Assembly: GCA_023853785.1 (NCBI GenBank)
Contig: JAJIRX010000570.1
Span: 496,001-560,000, forward strand
Reading direction: 5' to 3'
DNA length: 64,000 nt
DNA from: Psilocybe azurescens
Lineage: Eukaryota > Basidiomycota > Agaricomycetes > Agaricales > Agrocybaceae
In this document: positions 11,295 to 23,642 of the stretch, one piece after another
How positions within the stretch are numbered: the stretch's first letter is position 1
How the letters are laid out: every line of letters starts with the position of its first letter
Notes under the pieces: generated by a model
Told to the model about the DNA's origin: nothing
The model's input: the letters and a program-made list of their open reading frames with translations, nothing else
Database searches by the model: none
Translations under genes and position numbers: made by a program

Positions 11295-14200
11295 TCATGC
11301 ATGTTCATTCACGTTTGTAATGGGTATACCAATCCTGGCCGTATACGAATTTTGAGAAATCAAGCCGGACCTGGTGGGAGGCGAAGACAGCAACGGTGTG
11401 GCTTGGACGTTGGAGCGTGGGTCTATGATTGTGTGGGATCCACACGAAGAGGTCGTCGCCGTTGTTTCCACATATCCAGCCTTCGTCGTTGATGGCAGAC
11501 AAATCGATGGAACTGGGGAAGACGCCGCGCGTCCAGCGCCAGCGCCAACCCCAGCAGTCGCCGTCGTTTCGACTCTGGATAAATCCCAGACGCGAATCGT
11601 AGAATCGACCGAGCCTGACGCTAATAACTGGGGTGCATGTGGCGAGAACGCCAGGCCGCCGATGAAGCCCGTGTGCCCCGTCAACGGGCCTTTCTCCATA
11701 GCGTGCGTGGCGAGATTCCACACGCAGATCGTGGAATCGGTGAAGCCGCCGGCTATACGAGTGCCGTCTGCGGATAGCGCGAACGACGCGATGTCGCCAA
11801 AGGCTTCATCTCGCAGCGCCAGGGGGAGGGCCCGCTATCTTCCCCGTGGCCACGTCCCACACGCAGACTATGTGGTCGCGCGAGCACGATACGAGCTTCG
11901 CCCCGTCCGGTGAGAATGCGACGAATAAGACTTGCGCTTTGTGGCCGATTAGCGGGTGCCCCATTGGTGTTCCCTTCTCGACGTCCCAGAGACGAATGGT
12001 ACCATCGCTTGACCCGGACACGACTCGTCGACCGTCAGGCGAAAATTTGACAGAGATGACCGACCCAGAATGGCCGATCAATGTTCCCTCCACCGTCCCG
12101 GTCGCAGGATTCCACACCTTAACTGTGAAATCGCTGGAGCCAGATATAATTCTCTGTCCATCAGGCGAAAACGCAACAGTCCGCACGTCATGGGTATGTC
12201 CCCTAAATGGGTTTCCTTCCATCCTTCCCTGCTCTACGTTCCAAAGGCGTAGTGTATGATCGGCTGACGCAGAGATCAGTTGTCGACCATTCGGCGAGAA
12301 TGCGATCGAGTGGATATTAGCGGTGTGCCCTATGAACGGCGATCCTTCGATCCTCTCCGTCTCGACGTTCCACAGACAGATCGTATGGTCATCCGAACCA
12401 GACGCAATCTGTGTTCCTCTGACAGGCGAGAACGCGACGCAGTTGACTGTCCCGATATGACCCGCCACAGCAACTGTGCCTCCCTCGACTGCATGTTTGG
12501 CAGCAGCCGCATTCCATACATGTATCGTATTATCGTCTGCAGCAGAAACAATGCGTTGGCCATCCGGCGAGAACGCAACAGAGCGCACACTTTGCGTGTG
12601 TCCAATGAATGGGCTACCCTCTACCATCTTCGTCGTTGTGTTCCATAAACATATCTTCCCATCACCCGAGCCCGACACAATATTCAGTCCATCCGGCGAG
12701 AATTTGACAGAGTTAACTGAATATGCATGCTCCGTTAACGGGGTCCCCTGCGCTGTATCTGACTGCATGTCCCATATGTAAACGGTGCGACTAAAGCCTC
12801 CAGAAACGATCTGCTTTCCGTCCGGCGAGAACGCAACAGAGCGCACCTCACTTGGAGTGTGTAAGACCAATGGTTTCCCCCTCCACTACCCCCCTTCGTT
12901 ACATCCAATTTCCACACACGGATCGTGTGATCAGCAGAGCCAGAGACAACCCTCTTGCCATCCGGTGAGAACGCAACAGAGCGCACTCTGTCAGTGTGTC
13001 CAACAAATGGATCTCCATCCATAACACCCTTCGCCACGTTCCACAACCGAACCGTCGTATCACCGGATCCAGAAAGCGCGCGTTGTCCATCTGGCGAGAA
13101 CACAACGGAATTGACTGGATATTCATGGCCAGTCCAGGGTTTTCCCTCTGCTGTTCCCGTTGCAACGTTCCACAGGCGGATTGTACGATCAAACGAACCA
13201 GAAATAATGTGCTGTCCATCCGCAGAGAACGCCACAGAGCGTACCTCGCCGCCGTGTCCTCTAAATGGGGTTCCTTCCAGCATTCCTGTAGTAGCATTCC
13301 ATAGGCGGATTGTGCCGTCTGTCAAGCCCGACGCGATCCACTGGCTATCCGGAGAGAATGCAACACATTTGATTGCGGAAGCTGTAGGAATAGACATTTC
13401 CAATGCGGGCCAATGGACCAATTGTCCTTGATCAAAAGACAACGTTGGCGGAAATTTGGAAGAATACGTCTTGTAAATATCGGAGGATGTAGGAGCGAAA
13501 GGTAGAGCAGACACATAGATATGAGGGGCGCTCGTCGCAATGATCTTCCCAAAACACCGCAAGAATGTGTGTGCGTCTGCAACGACGCTGATGAATGTCC
13601 TCACTTTGTCTGCAACGTCAGGCTAATCAAATATAATCAATAACGATTACATAATAAAATAAAATGCTGATGAGCTGGCATTTACCTCGTTAACGTGCAA
13701 ACCAGGTTGCAGCCATTTAGCCAACAGTGTCATTGCTTGAACTGCTAGCGGTATAGTCTTGGTCACACTAAGCACCTCCAGCCAAAATAAGAAATTGGTT
13801 GAAAAAACCGCTCTAGTTTGTCGAGGATTGTCTTGTCAAATGGTACACATTCCAGATGGTCTTCCCAAAAGCGGCAGGCATAGAATAAAGAAGTCGATAC
13901 GTATTTATCAATGCGCGATTGAAGGTCCTCAACCTTGCTATTCGGAAGACACGACGATTCGAGATGGCAGATGTTGAATTTGAGCCCGTCGCTGGGATGA
14001 AGCATTAGGTCGAGGCACGCATGAGTCAACTCTTTGTGGGCCGCGACTAAATCGACGGAAAGAGAGTGTTTGTTTGTCTCATCAGTGAGAAAGTCGCGGA
14101 ATGAAGAGTGAAGAGGAACAACGAGCAGGTCTCGATTGCTTGAAGTGACGTTGCTCAAAAGAGAGCCCATAAATTTGACCACTGCAAGAACTGATTGGTT

Positions 14201-16733
14201 GTCACGGTCACGGCTATCGCCAGGCATAAACCGACGCAAGCCCGTCAGTGTATTGATCGATAAAGGTTCAAATGCACCCAAAAGTTGACCCATGACAGAG
14301 CGAAATCGTGGACGTGTGATATTCGAGGTAAAATAGCCCGACAAGACCTCGTCATACAATTTGTAAAGCTTCGTGCTCTGTAGCTCTTGGGTGTATGGTT
14401 TATCGCCCTCTTCCCGACCAAGAAGACCTCGTAAGCAGTCGTTGTCGGTGTATCCTGCTGGAGGGTCGTTGATATATCTGCATGCAACGGCAGCCCATTG
14501 GAACAACCCTCCGCCTTCTTGACGAGCTCTTCACCGTGTTCTTTGAACATGTCGGTAGTAAGATATTCTTGAAAGTAAAGACGAATATCGTCCTCAATTT
14601 TGGCCGCCAGTTTCGGATCGTCCATCTGGAGGATCTCGTATGGTAGTGGCCTTTGCTCCTGCACGTTTGGAAAACATATTTCGATATCGGTTTCCGATCT
14701 TGATGTGATAAGAACACGGAAGTTCGAAGGGAGTCGGATTAGAGACCGAGAGAGAAATGCAGCGAGCTTTTTAGGATCTCCGCTTTCGTCCAAAGCATCA
14801 ATGACGATGAGGTCAGGGGTTTTGGTGTCGCCGACTGTTTCGAGTGGTTCCAAAAGTAGGGTGTTGAAAAGCTGGTTGAAGTCATCTGACGTTCGAAGTG
14901 GTGTGTTGTTTATGATCATCTTTCCTAATGCGAGTTTGAACGAAGGATGATGGTCAGCCATATCACGAATAATAGTTGTGAAGAGGTGATGATCCTTCTG
15001 TTTGGATTTTTGCGCCCGAATGAGAAGTACGACCCGGGATGTTCCTCGAAACAAAAGCGCGAAGCAATCTCATACGCAATTGAAGATTTGCCAGTGCCAG
15101 CTTTCCCAAAGAGAATCAGTCCGCGCACTGAGGACGGGTTTTTGATCCATTCGAGGATATATTCCAGAAAATCGGCACGCGTTCCCTCGAGGCAGCCGTT
15201 TTTATTAGCAGTCGAACTCCAGCCAGATTTGTAAGGTAAATCGTTTATATTTGCTTCGAAAGCTATCAGAGTCAGTGATCAGCTTGCTGAACCTCTGAAG
15301 GAGCTTTAGGGATAATATACCCATGTTCGACAAGTCAATTGACAGTATGTTCATACTTTTCTGGATAAAGTAGACGGCAATCTGCATATTAATGATGGCA
15401 TTTTCCAATAAGTCTCGTCGTAGTCTCGCGAGCGTGTCGCAAAGGCCCTTGATTTCATCGCTTGTCCTGCCTGTGATATTCCTAAACAATCGTTTCACTA
15501 ACATAAAGCTTGTTAGAGAAGGTTGAGAATGTGAGAAATGAGAACATACCAAACTCCTTATCTTTCGCATAGCGTTGTATAACCTCGTTGCATATGGTGA
15601 TATGTTTCAACATGACCTTGAGGATAAGTGCTTGGTTCGAGTTCGGCTTGATGGCTTTTAAAAGATCTTCTGCCTGAGCCAAATCAAATGCCGTGCGCAT
15701 GGCTTTCACTAGTTCTAGAATATTTTCGTCGCGTGCAAACTGTGCAAGCAAAGCCTTGGGCCAATGTAAGATTAGAAAGCAAGAATTATGAGACCAGGGA
15801 GGCACCTCAGGGATGAGAGAAATGATATCCCATGCTACCCTTGCAAAGGGGTGGATCTGCAAGGATTTAAGAACATATACAGACAGTAAAGTTTGAGGAC
15901 GTACATCTGCCACGTTTTCCATTGTCTTCATTACCCAGTGAACGTTCTGAACAGTTTCTCTCCACTCATCGCACACATTCATTTCCTTCACAGCATCATC
16001 AGCGTTGTCTAAAGCTCCGTGTGCATCCCTTATTATATGTTCTTCGAGCTCTGGCTGAGTAGCCTGGGGAAGTGGTGATGGATCGTTTTCCTCAAACGAG
16101 GGTTCCGGGAACACAATGGCTGGATGTTGCGCAGAATGATGACCCCCATAGACACGGATCGTTAAAATAATGATTGGATTTGGAACATAGCGACATGTAA
16201 TTGTGAACGTCGCATCTGCATTGCCAATAAGTTTTATTATCGGAGAGAGGGTCGAATCAAGACGAACCAGTTATGGATACGGGATCGATTTTAACGGTTC
16301 CAATGCGGATATCGCGTATCCATTTATGCTCGGCATAAAGCGTCAAAGTAATTTGTGAAGATGGATGTATCGCACTGCAATTAGATGTGAATTAGACCAA
16401 GCTATTGGTAAGAAATTGTCGTACAGGCCATCCAGATTTTCGTTCCATTCAACAGCTTGTCCTGTCTTACGGATGGGTTTGGTTTTCCTCTCATCCTTCC
16501 ATTTCTCCCTTGTATCACGAATGATGACATAAAATTTTCTTTCCTCCCCCCTCATAGTCTTGAGATCTGGAAGGTTGCTTACTCGGAGGACTGCCAGATA
16601 ACAAGTTGAGTCGGCGTCACTGCTAAATGAGCCAAAGACTATGCTTACCAGAAACATCGACCTTGAGATTTTCTAATTGAAGACTTCCTTCGCCAGTAGA
16701 TCTATGAAATGCTTTAGAATCCAAAAATTCCAT
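11295..16733 (-). CDS. NOD-like receptor: C2 domain - NACHT NTPase - 14 WD40 repeats
   Basis: A STAND-class receptor of the fungal non-self recognition/cell-death type. The ATG is at 16733. A short exon leads through an intron into a C2-like domain (about 16615-16280, with LAVLRVSNLPDL and AVEWNENLDGL). A helical linker follows (16110-15560), cut by in-phase introns of 48 and 51 nt. The NACHT domain has P-loop GKAGTGKSS (near 15114-15088) and Walker B LIVIDALDES. A helical arm runs about 14500-13700. The last part is a WD40 array (13360-11500) of 14 repeats, enough for two seven-bladed propellers, each with VAFSPDG and IRLWN signatures. Single-base frame breaks occur near 16263-16275, 15015-15017, 14507-14509, 13802-13807, 12877-12894 and 11822-11833. 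Nearly all are in homopolymers and the protein resumes in the adjacent frame, so I treat it as one gene with assembly errors. A degenerate gene is the alternative. Confidence 0.8.
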
Positions 16734-19278
16734 CCTAGGAGTTGAGGTACGTTGGTAGTTTCGAGTGATCAAGGCTGAAATAAATCATTAATAGCAATAG
16801 CAGAAATCGATATCGATCCCAAAATCATAACGCACTATTTCTCGACGAATTTACCGATCTTTCCATCTCCTTTATCATGGCTCGTGTCTGTCATGGTATC
16901 ATGCGGGTAGGTCCTTGTAGGAAGATCGCCGTGAAAGTGAACCACTGGAATAGGGAAGCGATTGGCACGTTTAGCTCCATAGTACTTCACATTCCCACTG
17001 CCAAATTCCGATATAGTCAAACCTGTCATAACCCATACCTGCGATGACAAATACACCGCCATGGCTCATAGGTTTGGGTTACCACCAAAATGAAATTTAC
17101 GCCCCCAATTGACCTCTCATAACCCATAACCTCCCATAACCCATAGGTCGGGCCATCCACCGAGGGGGTATGGGTTATGACAAATTCGACCGTAGCTTGA
17201 AGGGGCCCAAGTGAACTAAGTGTTCGTCATAAACAGTAAACTTGAACTTTAACTGAACGGCGTTGAATTAGATAGATTGAAACCGACAAGTCCTAAGTAC
17301 CTGGAGCAGGGCCTTAGTTGAAGGGAAATGAGAGGTTGGCCGATGATAAGTTACTATGCGTTCAAAAGGAATTCCTTCACGGGAGGAAGGGAATGGGAAG
17401 TCGAAGAGAGAGAGAGAGCAAAATATTCGTGGAACACGAATCTTTTGTGGGTGCGGAGGGCTTTGGCGGCTGGTCGGAAGGGACCCAGAAGTCGGGTCAC
17501 GTGAACGACCGAAATCGCGAGAGGCGACGCGAAATGCACGCGATGCGCGACGTGAAAGCGAAATGAGAAGATTGTGGGCCGCCAAAGGCCTGAGCGCTTG
17601 GGAAACCAAGTGGGAAAGCCGAATCGGAATCCAAGTGGCTGTACCAAGCACTGAAAAAAAAGGGAAGAGGTGGGAGGGAGCAAAAATAAAGAGATTACGG
17701 TTTGAGCTTGTGAAAAGCGAGAATGAAAATCTCTGAGGATGAGAAAGGGCCGAGAGAGGTAGGGAAACGAAAGGCCCAAAGGTTTATGTATTTATGAATA
17801 TAATACTCGATATTAAAGAAGCTGCAAAAACTGATGAAAATCATTAAACGTCAGGATGAGGCCTTAATGAAAATCCCGAAAGGGAATTCCTACTTCTCAC
17901 TTGTTCCTTATCCGTAGATGAGTTTGGCTGCGCTCTCATCGCGGAATGAAGCATCGGCCAAACCCTCATTTCCACTCAATTGAGTTCGAAATTTCGTATT
18001 TGGCTTTGTTTGTTTGGGGTTTTCACCCTAGAGTTTAAACTGAACTTGAATTTCCCTATCAAACCAACAACCCAAAGCACGAGACTATACAGGATACCTA
18101 CATACGACAGACCATCTTTGATTCCTCCACTATTCTTGCCGCTGCCTTTGGTGGCTCCCTCCAACATCTATACTTATGACCTATGTGACGTTATGTTAAC
18201 CGAAGAAGCATTGCGTGATCTTCTCAGATCCGGTTCGGCCAAACCAGCCTATGTATCTGGATGGATACCCTCTTCTCTATGGTGAGCCAGGCGTACAGCA
18301 ACTGCAAGAACACCGTCGCCTGTTACTGCATTGACCAGGGTGTATATGCCAACGAGGACGGTCCCCATTGGCGCATGCACTGAACTTTCAAAATGCTGGC
18401 ACTCCCATCAATCGACTTCGTCTGCCCAGTTCAGCAAACTTTTTCTTAAAATCGCATCCGGGGTCGAGGACATGACCAAGATGGCTGTACTATTGCTAGT
18501 GACTGGGCAAGAATAAGGGCGTGAATCTCGGGTTCTGAAGACACCTGGAGCCTGGAGTTGTTGCGATTCTCTGGAAAACGTTTCTAAACCTAGCTATCAC
18601 ATAGCGCCAGGATCGGACACCTACCTCGAAACAGTGGTAGATTGCAAAGCCCATTTAATAAACTGTTGTCAGTGGATCGATTGAGGATGAGGTGCTCTTG
18701 CAACCCCAGCTCTTGCAATTGCGACAAGAAAACACGAAAAATTATGTGATAGACAGAAGATATATCATCGGGTCTACGGGAGCTAGCAACGTCCCATCGC
18801 ATCCTCCATGTATGTATGCGAAGGAGTGTTAAATCTGTCAGTCTTGGAAAGTTGACTGACAGCTGGTGCCGCGGTGACGTTGTTCCAAATATGTCTGGAG
18901 GGACAGGCAGAAGTTTGAGTATCCTGGGCGAGAAAAATGGGAGCTAAATACCCTCAAATTTGTTTGGGGTCCTCGCACTGCCGGATTTTGTTAAAAGGAT
19001 GAGAATTGCTATCGCTGAAGGGAAGGAAGGATATTATCTGACCTGGGAAATTCAAGTTTAAATTTCTGAGCGGAGCTCTAAAAATATATCTCAAAGTTGA
19101 AAGGGCTACAGGCTCTTTCTCCCTTTCTTCAACAGAAACATCAACGTCAACATCATATACCCACAGAGGTAGGCATGGGGACGTTCTTCCACAATGCTTG
19201 AAACTGAAACTTGTACTTAGCTCCTCTAGAAACATACTCCATATTGGAGTCAACCAGATTTCAAGGCCACCGTTGACG
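16734..19278. other. 2.5-kb intergenic region, no supported gene
   Basis: Several open frames overlap on both strands near 17300-17780 and at 17980-18285, 18590-18802 and 18954-19286. None has a domain or intron logic that I recognise. A small terminal-inverted-repeat element lies at 17024-17182. The segment before 19279 is the likely promoter of the F-box gene. Confidence 0.5.
17024..17182. mobile_element. MITE-like element with 16-bp perfect inverted ends
   Basis: TGTCATAACCCATACC at 17024-17039 is the exact reverse complement of 17167-17182. The 159-bp interior carries further copies of the ataacccata word (two near 17098-17125) and no coding capacity. The terminal word is shared with the element at 7844-8036. 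No convincing target-site duplication is visible. Confidence 0.6.
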
Positions 19279-21068
19279 ATGGACATGCCACTACCATTAT
19301 CAGTTCTCGATGCAGATATCGAAAGTTATCGAGAGTATACGCGTATTCTCTGCACCTACCGGAACGCACTGGCTCCTATATCAAAGCTTCCTACGGAGGT
19401 GATGGATTATATATTCCTGCTTTACCAACGTGGCATACAGGGGCCTGACGTCGACTTGTACGAAGCCACGTCTACTGATCACCCAAAGCGGCCTAGGGAC
19501 TACGGTATGCCCTTGGAGTGGATAAAGCTCGGCCATGTCTCGTACCATTGGAGAGCCATGGCTCTGAATCTCACGCCACTCTGGACCCACATCTCGCTCA
19601 AGAACCTCCAATGGGCCGACGAAATGATTTCCACGCGATCACGCGGATGTGATCTGGTCTTCCGGGATGCTGTCGATTCCTACGAAGACATAGAGTCTAG
19701 TTCCACATTCCTTGCCCACTGTCTGCCCCGCCTCCGAGAGATTGATTTGGCAGTGTTTCATACGCTGCGCTATGTTTTTCATCCGGAGACGGTCCTGGAC
19801 GCGACTGCAGCACCGCATCTGTCCTGCCTTCGACTGGCGTGTACGCCTGCTCCAAATGATGCCACAGACCATGACATTCTCGCAAAGCTATTATCTCGCA
19901 CGGCTGTTCTGAGGGTCCTCGAGATCGATTTTCCGCTCAAATGGCACTCCCCATCACTTTCGGATATAACCCACCTAAAGGTGTCGCATGGTAGCCATAT
20001 CAAGGCACCGTCGCCTTCTGAGCTCTTTGATGCTCTTTTTGCATGGAGCACCTACAGGTATTACATCTCGTTGGAGATGCCCTTCCCGTTCGTCCTGATG
20101 AACCACCCAAAGTTTTTTCGAACTTGGAGCGTCAACGTCCTTATCTTCCCTCGATGCGCACTCTCATACTGAACGGGAGTAACGATTCTCTTTACTTCTT
20201 TCTGGAGAACGTGGACATCCCACAGACGGTTCAGATACGTCTTAAGAGCTCTAGATGCCCCGAGAGGGCCGACGTACCGTACGTCTCCATGATCGTCTCC
20301 CGGATAAAACAGATGTATTGGCCGTCACGCTATGTCTCGCAGCCAGGCTTCCCCATCCATGGTCTAGACATTTCATTTTCTAACGAGGATTTGCTCAGTC
20401 ATAATGCCCTGCGGAGACTTCGCACCCATGTCTTGAGGCTCAAGGCATGGGATGCGGCACCATCTACCGGCGTACAAGCGTCGCTCATGAATGATCCGAC
20501 CTATGCAGTAGATAATTTAATAGACCTTGAACTGCCATGGTGGCCACATAACACTCCAGCGAGAAGCATATGCCAGGACGCCCCATCCCTCCTCTCGGAT
20601 ATATGCTATACTCTCCCGTGCAAGAGTCTTACTGCATTATCGTTCAGAGTCCGCGACGACACGAACATCACCAATCTGTTTACCGTAAGCGACACCTTTT
20701 TCTTGGACGTCTTCGGGCCGCAGACGGAGCTGCGGTCGTTCTACACCAATCCGCCCGTGCTGCAGTCGCTCTTGTTAAACATGTCCCCGCCGACGACGAT
20801 CGCGGCTAATGCCATTCCACAAAGGAGAATGACGGCTGAGTCGCCTCCGACAATCTTGTTCCCCTATCTCCGTCTTCTTCACGTCACGAATAATTTCCGG
20901 TCGTGCCTCTCAGAGCAAGCCTTTTGTACGGGCCTGTATGCGAGAGCCAGATCACACATGCGCCTTGATACATTGTCGATTCCCCGATTGTTGGAACCTG
21001 ATGGACCGTATAGCAGCGTGGCGGTGCTTTCGCAACAGGTCACCAACCTAGTCCAGAGAGCTCGTTGA
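19279..21068 (+). CDS. F-box domain protein with leucine-rich C-terminal region
   Basis: I chose the ATG at 19279 (MDMPLPLSVLD); the frame is open upstream, but only from a TTG. Residues about 20-110 form a basidiomycete F-box: an alpha-helical lead (YREYTRILCTYRNALAPI), then KLPTEVMDYIF and VSYHWRAMALNLTPLWTHI. The rest has irregular leucine-rich segments (HLSCLRLAC, LRVLEIDF, LQVLHL) typical of F-box substrate-binding regions. The predicted role is substrate adaptor of an SCF ubiquitin ligase, inferred from family. No intron is needed. The frame shifts at the T5 run 20036-20040; one more T joins LFDALF to MEHLQVLHLV and keeps the frame open to TGA at 21066-21068. Confidence 0.78.
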
Positions 21069-22044
21069 ATGTGTATCTAGAGTACCATGGTATTTTCTAT
21101 ATTATTTCACTAATCACTAATCTTGACATCATATGATACACGTACACATCTATTTATTTGTATATAGCTGAAGTTGAAAATAACGATCAACTTCTTCAAC
21201 TACTGCGGGCGCTAATTTTCTCCTTCATGAATTGCTTTGAGAATTAGGATCGGCATTATCCGTGAGACTATCCTCAGATATTGATAGGTTTTTAACTGAG
21301 AGCTGGGGTACCTCTATGAATATGAAATTCTTCACACCCCAGAGCTCATTGACACACTGCGCAGGCTGCTAATAGTGTTCGATATCTTCTAGTATCTACC
21401 GTGCTATTTATATTCAAGACCTATGTCTTCATCCTTATCACATATGGGAGACGACTGATAGAACTGAACAGTCTTCTTCGAGACTGGCATCACATCGGTG
21501 ACCTCCATCTCATTTAAAAACCAACACGAGGTGTATCGCTAATGGCGACCATCGCAGCACACCACAAATTCTAAAAATAGAACACAGTGTCAGTGACGAG
21601 TGCTGCGGCCATCGTCTGAGGCCACTGCTACATCACAGGAACCAGACTACTTATCGCTCAGTATGCTTGCTCTCGGGTATCGTATCCGCCATTCTGCTTA
21701 TTTCACTACGTTCTAGCATCGCCACACCCAACTTAAACGTTTGAGCTTTCCAGCGTGCGAGGCTCTTAAGATATTTCTGGACCACTCTGGACCACGAAAT
21801 GTGCCCACTGGCTATGAAGACTTCAGATACTCACTCAAGGTTACTGGGAACAGAGACAACAGTTTAAAGATGTATCCGAAAGAACCGATCAGATGGTCTC
21901 ATGGCACCCTTATTCTGCAAATCCATTCTCTGATATAAAATGCCCGAATGTACACTCTGGATCGGTACACTCTTGTCACCCTCTTTAGCGCAGTACTGAG
22001 TACTCGACCTCCTCTTCGTGCCATTGCTCCAGTTGGTTTCCATC
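21069..22044. other. intergenic region
   Basis: No supported gene. A 65-codon frame at 21741-21938 has no recognisable feature. The last few hundred bases presumably hold the promoter of the fasciclin gene. Confidence 0.5.
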
Positions 22045-23237
22045 ATGTACATCAGCTTAGCTTTTCCTGTGATTCTATGCGTCTCTGTCGCTGCCCAATC
22101 TATCGTCGACGCGGTGTCTGGACAAGCTCAACTTAGCATGTTGGCCCTTCTCCTCAATGCACAGCCAGCTCTGGTTAGCGCGCTGAGCAACGCTCAGAAT
22201 ATTACTCTTCTCGCCCCAGATAACGACGCATTCAACCAATTTCTCAGCACCCCTGGCGGGATGCAAGCTTCGGGGCAATTAGACGTCGTCGCTGCTTTAT
22301 TGACGTATCATGTCATAAACGGGGCATTCCACTCATCGACTTTCACATCGACACCAGTTTTTGCTAGCACTCTTTTGACCAACACGACGTATACGGGTGT
22401 CTCTGGCGGTCAGGTCGTTGAGGTCGTTGCTCAGGATGGAGGGGTTAATGTTTTCAGCGGGCTGAAAAGTAAATCGACTGTGACTACTCCTGTAAGTCAT
22501 CTCAATCTCGCATAGATAGAGACTTGATCTGATGTTTATTTATCCAAATACTAGGACCTAACCTTCAGCGGGGGTTTCATCCACGTCATTGATACAGTGC
22601 TAACAATCCCGCCTAATATTTCGACGACTGCTTTGGCAAGTAACCTGACCCAGCTTGCCTCCGCCGTTAGTTCGGCAGGACTCCTCTCAGCAGTAGACAG
22701 CACTCCCAATATCACTGTGTTCGCGCCCACCGACGCTGCATTTTTAGCCATTGCCGACACTGTCAAGGGTCTAAACACCAGCCAGCTTGCCTCGATTCTA
22801 GAGTACCATGTCGTTCCTGCCTTGGGGTACAGCAGCTCTTTGACGACGGAAAGCCTGCCTACGTTGGAGGGTCAACAAGTGAACATCGTGGTCAATGGGG
22901 GCTCTGTCAAGGTGAACAATGCTAATGTCGTTATGGCAGACGTTATCGTAGGGAATGGTGTCGTTCACGTTATTGATACGTGAGTGACGCTACTCATATA
23001 TTTGTTAAAACCCATCTTCGACATATGCTATCCAGAGTGTTATCAATACCAAATGGGAATGGATCGTCGTCGTCTTCTGCAAGTACAGATGCAGGCGCAG
23101 GTTCGCCTTCAAACTCCTCCACTGGCTCTGTCTCGGGGTCTTCAAATTTGGGGTCAACAGGGTTCACAGATACTACGTTCAATGCAAAGAGAGCGTTAGT
23201 CGTCATTGCCTCCACAATTGCTTGCTTGCTTTTGTAG
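22045..23237 (+). CDS. fasciclin (FAS1) domain protein, secreted and probably GPI-anchored
   Basis: Three exons: 22045-22491, 22555-22979 and 23036-23237, with GT..AG introns that keep phase exactly. The ATG at 22045 opens a signal peptide (MYISLAFPVILCVSVAA). Two FAS1 domains follow. The first has NITLLAPDNDAFNQFL and LLTYHVINGAF; the second has NITVFAPTDAAFLAI and ILEYHVVPALGY; both end with the H2-type motifs IHVIDTVL and VHVIDTVL. A Ser/Gly-rich linker leads to a hydrophobic C-terminus (ALVVIASTIACLLL) with small residues upstream, as in GPI-anchored cell-wall proteins. Family members mediate adhesion and cell-wall or developmental functions in mushrooms. The frame is intact throughout. 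Confidence 0.9.
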
Positions 23238-23642
23238 TTGGACATTCCATAATAGAATCGGCTGAAGAACTGAGAAGCCTGTTTCATTTTCATCAAGGCA
23301 AAAGGATTTGAGCTTGCTACAATTTACCATCACCATAGCCATGAGAATAAACGGGTATCATCGCGTGGTATACGTATTTGGAGTCGCGCTAAGTCACTAA
23401 CTGAGCGTTTGTTGAGATTGTGCAGGGATAATCTCAATGTCTGTATGGTATATAAACCTACATAAAATCAGAATCTCTAAGGCGAAAATACGAGTATATT
23501 TCCCATATAAAGCGCCATTGACGTGTAGGAGGCTGACGCCTCCTCTCAAAGCTAGGCGACAGACTTACCGAGAGACTAAATGTGCCCAGGGTGTGTACAA
23601 AATACAGCGTGATATATGATACATATTCGAGGTATGGCGGCC
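23238..23642. other. intergenic region between convergent genes
   Basis: 405 bases holding the 3' ends of the fasciclin and metalloprotease genes. I see no gene, tRNA or repeat. Confidence 0.5.

Noticed and set aside
11374..13431. Long plus-strand frames opposite the WD40 array
   Set aside because: Antisense shadows created by the repeat wording of the WD40 units.
17354..17779. Overlapping 120-140-codon frames on both strands
   Set aside because: Frames on both strands at once in a GA-rich stretch suggest composition, not genes.
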